Source: RUG14186 sp964644555 (GTDB lineage Bacteria > Bacillota > Clostridia > Eubacteriales > Anaerofustaceae). Taken from it: a stretch of DNA of 28,235 bases. The stretch lies in assembly GCA_964644555.1 (NCBI GenBank), contig CAZXWI010000010.1, positions 1-28,235 on the forward strand. The letters are read 5' to 3'. Shown here piece by piece: positions 1-7,830 of this stretch; the stretch's first letter is position 1, and every line of letters begins with the position of its first letter. Made by a program: the position numbers and the translations under genes. Below the pieces are notes generated by a model. It ran no database searches, had not been told where the DNA came from, and saw only the letters and a list, made by a program, of their open reading frames with translations.

Positions 1-92
1 TGAAATCGGGTGAGTTTTAGCTGAATAAGTGTGTTGAAATGGGAATTATTGGGGAAGGTTGAGCCGAAAAGGGCTTATTTTTTTAAAAAAAT

Positions 93-332
93 GCGTAGAG
101 AACCGGTCCTGCGTCGCAACTTGCTCAACGTTACGCAAAAATTTCTTTGAAATTTTCGCTTGGAGCATCGCAGTTATTCCTTAACCGAAAAATCTTGCGA
201 TTTTTTCGGATTGCTGTATGGCGGGGAATAGTTTTTTGGTGTAGATGTATGCAAGCATTTCGCCAAGAACTGGTCCCCAGATGTACACTTTCGTGCTTTT
301 AACTGAAATCTGCTATCACGAGACCAGTTCTC
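93..332 (-). repeat. Degenerate hairpin-rich dispersed repeat, copy A
   Basis: No credible gene is seen in 1-460. Read on the minus strand, this stretch carries inverted arms AGAACTGGTC/GACCAGTTCT (266-275 with 322-331), a hairpin CCGAAAAATC/GATTTTTTCGG (185-194 with 199-209), an A/T-rich hairpin around 134-159 and the string GTTGCGACGCAGGA. The same landmarks recur in the same order on the plus strand at 12316-12503. I infer an old non-coding or decayed mobile repeat; its exact ends are not visible. Confidence 0.55.
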
Positions 333-391
333 TTTAACACGAACCACCCAATTCCCCCCAATTCATTATCCAACGCACACTAAACACACCA

Positions 392-420
392 AATAAATAA
401 AACCCACCCTCTCGGGTGGG
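392..420 (-). terminator. Intrinsic terminator of the rpsB-frr operon
   Basis: On the minus strand a perfect 7-bp stem (CCCACCC, loop GAGA, GGGTGGG; 403-420) is followed by TTTTATTTATTT. It lies about 40 bp after the frr stop codon and ends the operon. Confidence 0.9.
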
Positions 421-460
421 CAACACTAAGCCATACAGCTTAATATTTTGCAAGCAAAGA

Positions 461-1018
461 TTATACAGTCATAATCTCAGATTCTTTATTCTTAATTGCT
501 TCATCGGCTTTTTTGATGAAGTCATCTAATACTTTTTGTACCTCTTTTTCGCCTGATTTAACTTCGTCCTCGGTTATCTCTTTGGCTTTTTCAGCTTTTT
601 TGAGATCGTCGATAAGGTTACGGCGAATGTTTCTGAGCGCAACTTTGCAATCTTCTCCGGATTTGCCTACCAATTTAACAAGCTCTTTTCTTCTTTCTTC
701 GGTAAGCTGCGGCACAACGAGTCGAATAGTTTTTCCGTCGTTAGAGGGGTTAAGCCCTAAATCCGATGCTAAAATGGCTTTTTCGATAGCCTTTAGCGCA
801 CCTACATCCCAAGGCGACACTAAAAGAACTCTGGGTTCGGGTGCCGAAATGCCTGCAAGCTGATTCAGCGGAGTCATTGTGCCGTAATAATCTGCCTGAA
901 TTTTATCAAGCATATGCGGATTGGCTCTGCCTGCTTTAAGAGTCTGTAATTCTGCCGCAAATGCATCAAGGGTTTTCTGCATTTTTTCTTTTGCTTCGTT
1001 AGCAAGTTCTGTTGCCAT
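461..1018 (-). CDS. frr: Ribosome recycling factor
   Basis: This 185-residue protein has the normal length of the RRF family, which splits post-termination ribosomes together with EF-G in the cytoplasm. The sequence shows the long N-terminal helix (KTLDAFAAELQTLKAGRANP), the small inserted domain in the middle (around residues 30-105), and the charged C-terminal helices with LTEERRKELVK and VRNIRR-like (ALRNIRRNLIDDLKK) segments. The start at 1018 is set by a strong AGGAGG (1026-1032). It begins 15 bp after the pyrH stop and is the last gene of the rpsB-tsf-pyrH-frr operon, closed by the terminator at 392-420. Nothing is unusual. Confidence 0.98.
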   Translation of the reverse strand: MATELANEAKEKMQKTLDAFAAELQTLKAGRANPHMLDKIQADYYGTMTPLNQLAGISAPEPRVLLVSPWDVGALKAIEKAILASDLGLNPSNDGKTIRLVVPQLTEERRKELVKLVGKSGEDCKVALRNIRRNLIDDLKKAEKAKEITEDEVKSGEKEVQKVLDDFIKKADEAIKNKESEIMTV

Positions 1019-1033
1019 TTGAAAATCCTCCTT

Positions 1034-1738
1034 TTAATTTATCATGGTGCCCATTTTTTCGCCGCAAACTGCCTTTACGATATTTTCGGGAGGCATAAGC
1101 GGGAAAATAAGAAGCGGTATGTTGTTGTCCATACACATCGAAGCCGCAGTTACATCGATAACTTTCAGCCCTCTGTCTATCATCTCTATAAATGTAATGT
1201 CATCAATCTTTTTGGCATTGTCATTTTGTTTGGGGTCGGAATCGTAAACACCATCGATATTCTTAGCAGAAAGGATTATATCTGCATCAATTTCGGCTGC
1301 TCTTAGTGAAGCCGTGGTATCGGTTGAGAAGAACGGACTTCCCGTACCTGCCGCAAAAATTACAACATAGCCTTTGTTAAGGTGAGATATAGCCTTTCTT
1401 CTTATATAGGGTTCGCATATCTCATTCATGGCGATAGCCGATTGAACTCTTACATCCAAGCCTGTTTGTTCCAAAGCATCCTGTAAAGCCAGAGCGTTGA
1501 TTGTGGTGGCGAGCATTCCCATATAATCGGCAGTTGCTCTGTCCATGCCGTAGCCGCTTCTGCCTCTCCAGAAGTTTCCGCCGCCTACTACTATCGCAAC
1601 TTTAACGCCTAAGTCGTGAACAACTTTGATTTGTTCGCTAACCTTTTTAAGCACGTCGTTATCAATACCGAAACCGCTTTCACCGGCTAAGGCTTCTCCG
1701 CTCATTTTAAGTAAAATCGTTTTATAAACAGGTTTCAT
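1034..1738 (-). CDS. pyrH: UMP kinase
   Basis: The product phosphorylates UMP to UDP with ATP in de novo pyrimidine synthesis. It belongs to the amino-acid-kinase fold family, not the eukaryotic-type UMP/CMP kinases. Visible motifs are LLKMSGEAL near the start (phosphate loop), VVGGGNFWRGR (about residues 46-56) and DNNIPLLIF near the C-terminus. I start the protein at 1738 (234 residues, the usual size), because AAGGAT lies 8 bp upstream and the alignable sequence begins there; a longer frame extends upstream into the tsf-pyrH gap but is not expected to be translated. An intrinsic terminator-like hairpin stands between tsf and this gene, so its expression may depend on read-through. Confidence 0.97.
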   Translation of the reverse strand: MKPVYKTILLKMSGEALAGESGFGIDNDVLKKVSEQIKVVHDLGVKVAIVVGGGNFWRGRSGYGMDRATADYMGMLATTINALALQDALEQTGLDVRVQSAIAMNEICEPYIRRKAISHLNKGYVVIFAAGTGSPFFSTDTTASLRAAEIDADIILSAKNIDGVYDSDPKQNDNAKKIDDITFIEMIDRGLKVIDVTAASMCMDNNIPLLIFPLMPPENIVKAVCGEKMGTMIN

Positions 1739-1757
1739 GTCGTTACATCCTTCATTT

Positions 1758-1789
1758 GATAGTAAAAAAGGCACAGAAAGTGCCTTTTT
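1758..1789 (-). terminator. Intrinsic terminator/attenuator between tsf and pyrH
   Basis: On the minus strand AAAAAGGCAC, loop TTTCT, GTGCCTTTTT is a perfect 10-bp stem (1765-1789) that runs into TTTTTTACT. It lies entirely between the tsf stop (1794) and the pyrH ribosome binding site (1747-1752), so it would separate the translation-factor half of the operon from pyrH-frr. Confidence 0.8.
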
Positions 1790-1793
1790 GAAA

Positions 1794-2681
1794 TTATCCG
1801 TTGATCTGTTTTGCAATTTCTTCTGCAAAATTTTCCGTTTTCTTTTCTAAGCCTTCGCCCATAAGATAACGAGTGAATTTAACAATGGCAATCTTGCCGC
1901 CAAGTTCTTTTGCAGTGTTGTTTGTGAAATCGTTGATAGAGATTTTGTCGTCTTTAACAAAAGGCTGATCCAAAAGGCATACTTCTTTGAACATTTTCTT
2001 GATTCTGCCTGCTACCATTTTTTCTGCGATTTCAGGAGCTTTTCCTTCGTTCATAGCCTGAGCGATAAGGATTTCTTTTTCTTTTGCGATAACATCATCG
2101 GGAACTTCGGTTTCGCAAACATATGTAGGATTAACTGCTGCGATTTGCATAGCAACATCTTTGAGGTATTCGTGCATTTCTGCTTTGCCTACCAATGCAT
2201 CATCACATTCTACCTGAAGAAGAACACCGATTTTTCCTCCCATATGGATGTAATCACCGAACATAGCACCGCCTTCGGCTTTGTATGTTTCGCTTCTTCT
2301 GATAACGATGTTTTCACCGATATTTGCTATCATTTCTTTTGTTTGAGCTTCCAACTCTTCGGCTGATTTGCCTTCGGCTATAGCTTTAGCAACATCTTTA
2401 ACGAAATTCTGGAAGTTTTCGTTTTTGGCAACGAAGTCTGTTTCGCAGTTTACTTCTACGATAACAGCTGTTTTGTTATCTTCGGAAACGAATGTTCCTA
2501 CGCTGCCTTCTGCTGCGATTCTATCGCTCTTTTTAGCTGCGCTTGCGATTCCTTTTTCTCTGAGGAATGTAACTGCTGCATCAATATCGCCGTCTGTAGC
2601 GGTAAGTGCTTTTTTGCAGTCCATCATGCCTGCGCCTGTCATATCTCTTAATTTCTTTACCAATTCAGCTGTAATTGCCAT
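1794..2681 (-). CDS. tsf: Elongation factor Ts
   Basis: EF-Ts is the guanine-nucleotide exchange factor of EF-Tu. The 295-residue protein has the UBA-like N-terminal domain with TGAGMMDCKKAL (about residues 16-27) and the core motif NCETDFVAKN (about 79-88) that contacts EF-Tu; the length is typical. The start codon at 2681 is only 3 bp after the rpsB stop, and its ribosome binding site (GAGGAA) lies inside the rpsB 3' end, so translation is probably coupled. A terminator-like hairpin follows directly after the stop. Confidence 0.98.
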   Translation of the reverse strand: MAITAELVKKLRDMTGAGMMDCKKALTATDGDIDAAVTFLREKGIASAAKKSDRIAAEGSVGTFVSEDNKTAVIVEVNCETDFVAKNENFQNFVKDVAKAIAEGKSAEELEAQTKEMIANIGENIVIRRSETYKAEGGAMFGDYIHMGGKIGVLLQVECDDALVGKAEMHEYLKDVAMQIAAVNPTYVCETEVPDDVIAKEKEILIAQAMNEGKAPEIAEKMVAGRIKKMFKEVCLLDQPFVKDDKISINDFTNNTAKELGGKIAIVKFTRYLMGEGLEKKTENFAEEIAKQING

Positions 2682-2684
2682 ATC

Positions 2685-3452
2685 TTATTCCTCTTCTTCG
2701 TCAACTGATTCCAAAACTTCTTCTTCAACAACTTCCTGTGCTGATTCTTCTTCGCCTGCGTAGAACGATTCGCCCTGTTTGCCCTCGAGAATAGCGTTTG
2801 AAACTGCTGATGCAAGGAGTGCAACGGCACGGATTGCGTCATCGTTTCCGGGAATCGGGTAATCAGCATCTTCCGGATCGCAGTTTGTATCAACGACTGC
2901 AACTACAGGGATACCGAGTTTTTTAGCTTCCAAAATAGCGATTTTTTCTTTTTTCGGGTCGATTACGAAAATTGCTTTCGGAAGTTCTTTCATCTCTTTG
3001 ATACCACCAAGGAATCTTTCGAGTTTTTCTCTTTCGTTTTTAAGATTGATTACTTCTTTTTTGGGAAGAACATCGAATGTTCCGTCTTCTTCCATTTCGT
3101 AAAGTTTGTGAAGTCTTTCGATTCTCTTTGTGATTGTTTTGAAGTTTGTGAGAGTACCACCGAGCCATCTCTGGTTGATGTAGTAAGCTCCGCATCTCTT
3201 AGCTTCTGTTTCGATAGCTTCCTGAGCCTGTTTTTTGGTACCTACGAACAAGATACCGCCGTCTTCCATAGCAACTTCCTTTAAGAAATTGCATGCGTTG
3301 TCGATAAGTCCTACAGTCTGCTGTAAGTCAATGATGTAAATCCCGTTTCTTTCTGTGTAGATGTACTTTTTCATCTTCGGGTTCCATCTTCTTGTTTGGT
3401 GTCCGAACTGTACGCCGGCCTCCAAAAGCTGCTTCATTGAAATGTAGCTCAT
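2685..3452 (-). CDS. rpsB: 30S ribosomal protein S2
   Basis: S2 binds the 30S subunit late in assembly and is needed for S1 binding. The start at 3452 gives MSYISMKQLLEAGVQFGHQ, the family's conserved beginning, behind a strong AGGAGG (3462-3467); an upstream in-frame ATG would add about 49 residues of non-S2 sequence and is rejected. The 255-residue protein shows FGHQTRRWNPKM, GTKKQAQ, RWLGGTLTNF and VVAVVDTNCDPEDADYPIPGNDDA. It ends in a glutamate-rich tail (about the last 25 residues), common in Firmicute S2. It is the first gene of the operon, with a promoter at 3590-3618. Confidence 0.98.
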   Translation of the reverse strand: MSYISMKQLLEAGVQFGHQTRRWNPKMKKYIYTERNGIYIIDLQQTVGLIDNACNFLKEVAMEDGGILFVGTKKQAQEAIETEAKRCGAYYINQRWLGGTLTNFKTITKRIERLHKLYEMEEDGTFDVLPKKEVINLKNEREKLERFLGGIKEMKELPKAIFVIDPKKEKIAILEAKKLGIPVVAVVDTNCDPEDADYPIPGNDDAIRAVALLASAVSNAILEGKQGESFYAGEEESAQEVVEEEVLESVDEEEE

Positions 3453-3481
3453 TTTAAATTGCCTCCTATGGTTTTTACCTC

Positions 3482-3537
3482 CGCATCTTTTTGTACCGAA
3501 ACGCACAAGCGCAACCAAAGGGTAATTGAAAGATGCG
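3482..3537 (-). promoter_or_regulatory. Candidate structured 5' leader of rpsB
   Basis: Between the predicted rpsB start of transcription (about 3584) and its ATG, the minus strand can form a 9-bp perfect stem CGCATCTTT (3529-3537) with AAAGATGCG (3482-3490) closing a 38-nt internal region that includes GTTGCGC/GTGCG pairing potential. Ribosomal protein operons are often autoregulated through such leaders. I do not recognise it as a known leader family; regulation by S2 is inference. Confidence 0.4.
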
Positions 3538-3589
3538 TGTGTAATTAAATATTTTTTGCATAAAAACAAATGCATTTTTACGCCATGAT

Positions 3590-3618
3590 AGTTTAGCATA
3601 TAAGAGAAGTTTTGTAAA
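3590..3618 (-). promoter_or_regulatory. Promoter of rpsB-tsf-pyrH-frr
   Basis: On the minus strand TTTACA (3613-3618), 17 bp, TAAACT (3590-3595). This fits a housekeeping sigma-A promoter and gives a leader of about 130 nt before rpsB. Confidence 0.75.
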
Positions 3619-3704
3619 TATTTTTTTGTGAAAAATAACGATTTTTTGAGCTTTTAATCAGCTTTAAGAAAGATTTGCGCTTACAAGCAAGATGCTAAAA
3701 CAAA

Positions 3705-3798
3705 AAACGAAAAAAGCTTCTTCCCACACAAGAAGCTTTTTAGAACGGAGATATACTTTGAGATTTAATTTGTCTGAATTTAACAACCCAATGTATTC
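3705..3798 (-). ncRNA. Candidate short RNA with its own promoter and terminator
   Basis: A strong promoter (3805-3833) is followed on the same strand, about 60 bp downstream, by a perfect 12-bp hairpin AAAAAGCTTCTT/AAGAAGCTTTTT (3711-3741) and a T-rich tract. The transcript would be about 90 nt. I see no ribosome binding site or open frame in it, and rpsB has a separate promoter further down. It may be a small RNA, or an attenuated leader reading toward rpsB. No known RNA family is recognised. Confidence 0.45.
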
Positions 3799-3804
3799 GT
3801 AAAA

Positions 3805-3833
3805 AGTATAGCATATCGAAAAGCAAAATACAA
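3805..3833 (-). promoter_or_regulatory. Promoter of the candidate short RNA
   Basis: On the minus strand TTGTAT (3828-3833), 17-bp spacer, TATACT (3805-3810), a near-consensus sigma-A promoter 350 bp upstream of rpsB. Confidence 0.7.
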
Positions 3834-4037
3834 GCAAATTAAAAATATTTTTAGTAAATTTGATTTTTAATTTGAAATTGCAAGGCGAGTTCGCTATGGT
3901 GCTGTACTTTAGATTAAAACTTTTCATTGTTTATGGTATTTGTGTAACAGCCTGCTGCACAAATTGCCAATCGGGGAGGGTGGGGCAAATTTCGTAATGG
4001 GATTCGGATTTCCCAAGGAGTAACATCTTCGTTTGAA
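3834..4037. other. Intergenic stretch with no recognised gene
   Basis: A/T-rich sequence between the short-RNA promoter and the tRNA-Leu terminator. Short open frames here have no ribosome binding site and no family resemblance. I see no RNA gene, T-box or repeat that I can support. Confidence 0.5.
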
Positions 4038-4067
4038 TAAAAAAAAAAGAAAAAGCCCCATGGGCTT
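4038..4067 (-). terminator. Intrinsic terminator of tRNA-Leu
   Basis: On the minus strand AAGCCC, loop ATG, GGGCTT (4053-4067) followed by TTTTTC and a further run of T's, about 15 bp after the tRNA 3' end. Confidence 0.85.
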
Positions 4068-4082
4068 ATTCGGTAAAATCAA

Positions 4083-4167
4083 TGGTGCGGATGACAGGGG
4101 TCGAACCTGCACACCTTACGGCATAAGATCCTAAGTCTTACATGTCTGCCAATTCCATCACATCCGC
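4083..4167 (-). tRNA. tRNA-Leu (anticodon UAG)
   Basis: The minus strand folds into a class II tRNA: acceptor arms GCGGATG (4161-4167) and CATCCGC (4087-4093), anticodon stem TAAGA/TCTTA with loop CTTAGGA, a variable arm around TGCCGTAAGGTGT, and a T arm containing GGTTCGACC. The anticodon TAG is at 4131-4133 and reads CUA leucine codons. The discriminator A and the CCA end (4083-4085) are encoded. It has its own terminator. Confidence 0.97.
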
Positions 4168-4340
4168 ATTACATATTTAAGTATATCAAAAATTCATGGG
4201 AAAGTAAAGTTTACAGCGAAAAAAGCTCAATAAGTCATCTTTCTAAAACAAACAAGCATAAAATCATATTACATTTATATAAATAAATTGCCGCATTTGT
4301 TGTATAATTAGGTAATCGAATATAAATATGGAGGAAATCA

Positions 4341-4886
4341 ATGTATTTAATTGTAATTATAATTTTATTGGCTTTGATTACAGGCTGGTACATTTCAACA
4401 AATAATTCGCTTGTCAGAGCCAGAGCTTTGGCAGAGGAAGCTTATTCGACAATGGATATTTATTTGAAAAAACGCTTTGACCTGCTCCCGAACCTGGTTA
4501 ATGTCGTTAAAGGATATACCGAGTACGAATCCGATACCTTAAAAAGCATTATCGAAATGAGAAATGCATCCCCCAATATGAATCAAAAAGAAAATTTAGC
4601 TCAGCAAAATGAGATAGCGAGCGGCATAAACAAGGTTTTTGCCCTTGCGGAGGATTACCCCACTCTTAAGGCAGACGGGCAGTTTCTAAGCTTACAAAAA
4701 CAGCTTTCGGATATAGAAAACGATATCGCAAACGCAAAAAAATATTATAACGGCGCAGCAAGAGAACTCAATACCAAGGTAAAATCGTTTCCGTCAAAGA
4801 TAGTTGCATCGTTGGGAGGCTTTTACGAAATGCCTTATTACGAAGCGGCAAATGAGCAAAAAGAAAATGTCAAGGTGGAATTTTAA
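4341..4886 (+). CDS. lemA: LemA family protein
   Basis: The 181-residue protein has a single N-terminal membrane segment (residues 1-20, MYLIVIIILLALITGWYIST) and then a helical domain with the family signature RFDLLPNLVNVVKGYTEYE (about 48-66). LemA proteins are membrane-anchored with the helical part facing outward; their molecular role is not firmly known. It starts behind GGAGG at 4330-4334 and a TATAAT box at 4303-4308. The stop is only 3 bp before the next gene, a DUF2207 protein. This pairing is common in Firmicutes and suggests a joint envelope function. Confidence 0.93.
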   Translation: MYLIVIIILLALITGWYISTNNSLVRARALAEEAYSTMDIYLKKRFDLLPNLVNVVKGYTEYESDTLKSIIEMRNASPNMNQKENLAQQNEIASGINKVFALAEDYPTLKADGQFLSLQKQLSDIENDIANAKKYYNGAARELNTKVKSFPSKIVASLGGFYEMPYYEAANEQKENVKVEF

Positions 4887-4889
4887 AAT

Positions 4890-7352
4890 ATGGCAAATAC
4901 CAAACGACAAGCGCTCGCCCTCGCTCTATGCGTGATACTATCATCATTTTTGATATTCTGTTGCTTACCGAGTAATAATGTTTGGGCGGATTCGGGATAT
5001 TACATAAAAAATTACGATGTAGATGTTAAGGTTAAAGCCGATCGAAGCTACGACATAACCGAAACCATAGATGTATACTTCACCGAGGAGAGCCACGGAA
5101 TCATCAGAGATATTCCCACATGGGCATCGGAAGAAAGGGAAGTACGGCTTCAAAATGTGTCGGTCGAAGGTGCAGAGTTTGAACACGATGGCTACGGTGA
5201 AATCAGAATAGGCAGTGCCGATGAATATGTCAAGGGTGATATGCGCTATGTAATAAAATACACCCTTTGGCACTACGCTGACGAATACGATGACTACGAT
5301 TATATGTACCTTAATGTAATAGGAACTCAATGGGATACATATATAGAAAACTATACTTCCACGATAACACTTCCCGAAGATGCCGAAATAAATAAGATAA
5401 CACTCACTTCAGGCTCTTACGGCTCTACATCAGACGAATTTGCAGACTACAGCGTAGACGGAAACATAATAAATATAACATCAAAACAATCTCTTTCAGC
5501 ATACGAAGGTGTAACAATAAATGTGCAAATGAACGAGGGTGCATTTTCCGAAGCCAAGGTTTGGGAGCCGGATCTATATATTCATAATATAGATGTTGAA
5601 GCGTATCTTGGCGAAAACGGGAAATTGCATATTAAAGAAGTTTTCGATGTTACTGTAAACTCCCCTTCGGGAATGAGTATAACCGTAAAAGACTATGACG
5701 AGGAGCACAACTCACAGATAAACAACATGGTTATAACCTACCCAGACGGCAAAACCGACAGGAGTCAGCTTCAGGACAAATACTGCTACCTCGATTTTTA
5801 CAACTACGAGGGGCGCCGCATAAGCGTTAGCATGGAATACGATAAGCAGTATTATGTAAAAAAGGGGCAGGACACCTTAAAAGTAGAGCAGATGATACTG
5901 CCGGCAGATTCGGATATAATAGCGGAAAATGTAAACGTTAAGGTTGAAATGCCTTTTACAATCAACGAAAATTCCGTAAAAATAGGTGAAATATACGGTT
6001 ATTACAATAAGTATGACCAAGACGCAACCGAAGTTTTTGCGCCCGATATGAAAAGCGTGGAAATAAAAAATGCCGATAAAATAGATACCGACAACTACAG
6101 CTATCTGGTTTTCGAAACGAATGACGGAAATTTTGACATGGGATATGCACAAGCAGGAGCAAAAATGTTGATAGCCTCATTTATTATAATTGCTGTAGCA
6201 GGTGTAATGATGTTTACAAAAAGACGTCATAAGTATTTTCCCGTTGTGGAATTTTATCCTCCCGATGGAATGACACCTGCCGAAATGGGTTATATTATTG
6301 ATGCGCACCTATCAAACCGAGATATGGTTTCGATGATATACTACTGGGCTTCCAAGGGATATTTGGATATAGTATATTTAGATAAAAAAGATTTTTACTT
6401 AAAGCGCAAAGCATACTCCATAGGAGGGAAAGCTTTCGAGCAAGCTCTTTTCAGAGGGCTGTGGCTGGGAAAAAGCGAAACTGCGTTCCCGTCAGACTTA
6501 AAGGAACGCTACTACCGATACATCAACTCGGCTATAAAAAGCATAGAGAATTCGTACGGTGGAAAGGGTTCGCTGATATCAAAATGGCGAATCGTATCAA
6601 GTGTGATATTCGGTTATATTTTACCGAGTTTATTCATGATGATAAGCGGTATATATGCATTGGCTGTTTTGGGTAAAAGTGCAACAGGTAACGGATTTAT
6701 GATTGCGGCGATGATAGCCTTGATGTGGCTCATTTATTCAATGGGTAAAAAGATACATAAAAATACCTTTTCACCCAATAAGGGTTTCACCACAACAATT
6801 TGCACTTTGGTGGGAATAATATCCTCTATACTTACAATGTATTATTACACAATGTGCGTAGGAAACTTCTTATTCGGTAATGAGATTGCTTTGACTATAG
6901 CATTTATAAACTGCTTAATAATATTCTTCTCACAAAAGATAAAGCGAAGAAGCGATTGGGGAGAGGAACTCTTAAACAAGACTTTGGGCTTCAGAATGTT
7001 TTTGGAGACGGCAGAAAGCGAAAGGCTGCGTATGCTGTGCGACGAAAATCCGCAATATTTCTACGATATTCTGCCATATGCACAGGTATTGGGAATCACA
7101 AAAAAATGGATCAAGCTCTTTGACGAGATAGGAATACCTCCGGCAGAGTATGTTGAGTCGCCGTATTACGACAATCACTTCGATTATCATATGTTTAATC
7201 ATATGACTTCAAGAATAAGCAGTGCATCAAAAAGTATGCCTGTTTCATCCGGCGGCAGCGATGGCGGAGGGGGCTTCTCGTCCGGCGGCGGCATGGACTC
7301 GGGAGGATTCTCCGGAGGCGGCAGCGGCGGTGGCGGCGGCAGCCGATGGTAG
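4890..7352 (+). CDS. DUF2207 membrane protein with glycine-rich tail
   Basis: The 820-residue protein begins with a signal peptide (residues 1-34, likely cut after VWA). A long extracellular part with two repeated beta-rich halves (about 35-225 and 230-410) follows; it contains the DUF2207 signature HGIIRDIP near 60. A membrane segment lies around 423-442, then a cytosolic-type region, then four more membrane segments between about 565 and 680. The C-terminus is a serine/glycine tail (SSGGSDGGGG... ending GGGGSRW), typical for this family. It is translationally coupled to lemA. The function of the family is unknown; export of the tail or a scaffold role is only a guess. Confidence 0.9.
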   Translation: MANTKRQALALALCVILSSFLIFCCLPSNNVWADSGYYIKNYDVDVKVKADRSYDITETIDVYFTEESHGIIRDIPTWASEEREVRLQNVSVEGAEFEHDGYGEIRIGSADEYVKGDMRYVIKYTLWHYADEYDDYDYMYLNVIGTQWDTYIENYTSTITLPEDAEINKITLTSGSYGSTSDEFADYSVDGNIINITSKQSLSAYEGVTINVQMNEGAFSEAKVWEPDLYIHNIDVEAYLGENGKLHIKEVFDVTVNSPSGMSITVKDYDEEHNSQINNMVITYPDGKTDRSQLQDKYCYLDFYNYEGRRISVSMEYDKQYYVKKGQDTLKVEQMILPADSDIIAENVNVKVEMPFTINENSVKIGEIYGYYNKYDQDATEVFAPDMKSVEIKNADKIDTDNYSYLVFETNDGNFDMGYAQAGAKMLIASFIIIAVAGVMMFTKRRHKYFPVVEFYPPDGMTPAEMGYIIDAHLSNRDMVSMIYYWASKGYLDIVYLDKKDFYLKRKAYSIGGKAFEQALFRGLWLGKSETAFPSDLKERYYRYINSAIKSIENSYGGKGSLISKWRIVSSVIFGYILPSLFMMISGIYALAVLGKSATGNGFMIAAMIALMWLIYSMGKKIHKNTFSPNKGFTTTICTLVGIISSILTMYYYTMCVGNFLFGNEIALTIAFINCLIIFFSQKIKRRSDWGEELLNKTLGFRMFLETAESERLRMLCDENPQYFYDILPYAQVLGITKKWIKLFDEIGIPPAEYVESPYYDNHFDYHMFNHMTSRISSASKSMPVSSGGSDGGGGFSSGGGMDSGGFSGGGSGGGGGSRW

Positions 7353-7369
7353 AATGAATACATTATTTG

Positions 7370-7545
7370 AGGGGTTATGTGGGAAAATTCCCCCACAAGC
7401 CCCTATTTTATTGTGGGGAGAACACCACACACCCTATGCCGGTGGCGACCGCCAACTTTGTTGGCATAAATCGGGTGCGTAGCACCCACCCTATCCGCAA
7501 ACGGAGTTTGCATAAAAAGGAGGTGTGGAAAACTCCCCTTTCCTT
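7370..7545. repeat. Array of mini-hairpins bounded by imperfect direct repeats
   Basis: In the gap after the DUF2207 gene, three perfect 6-bp stems with 3-nt loops follow one another: GCCAAC/GTTGGC (7451-7465), GGGTGC/GCACCC (7473-7487) and GCAAAC/GTTTGC (7497-7511). An 8-bp stem CCCCACAA/TTGTGGGG (7391-7398 with 7411-7418) precedes them. The block is bounded by TGTGGGAAAATTCCCC (7378-7393) and TGTGGAAAACTCCCC (7523-7537). No frame here looks coding. It could be a small non-autonomous mobile repeat or the 3' end of the upstream transcript. Confidence 0.55.
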
Positions 7546-7701
7546 TGATATATGTAATTATTAAAGTGCTTTTTACTTTCCAATGCTGAGTATTTTTTCA
7601 TAAATCGAAAAACTTTTGCAAAAATTGACTAATATTCGACCGTTTTTGCAGAATCATTGCCTTCTTTGGTGTTTCGCAAATCAATATTGAATAAACATTG
7701 C

Positions 7702-7730
7702 TTGAACATTTTGGGTGTTAAGCGTATAAT
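7702..7730 (+). promoter_or_regulatory. Promoter of the GPH transporter gene
   Basis: TTGAAC (7702-7707), 17 bp, TATAAT (7725-7730). The transcript would start near 7737 with a leader of about 95 nt. Confidence 0.75.
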
Positions 7731-7830
7731 AGTATTTGTATAACATATGTTAAAATCTAACATAGTATGTCGAAATGCTATGTTCACTTTAGCCTATTTT
7801 ATTCGAAATTTTAACTTATGGAGGACTATC

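Noticed and set aside
2145..2763. Plus-strand open frames across tsf and rpsB
   Set aside because: They are antisense to strongly conserved genes and carry no start signals.
7199..7430. Open frames opposite the end of the DUF2207 gene, proline- or alanine-rich
   Set aside because: They are mirror images of the glycine-rich codons on the coding strand and have no ribosome binding site.
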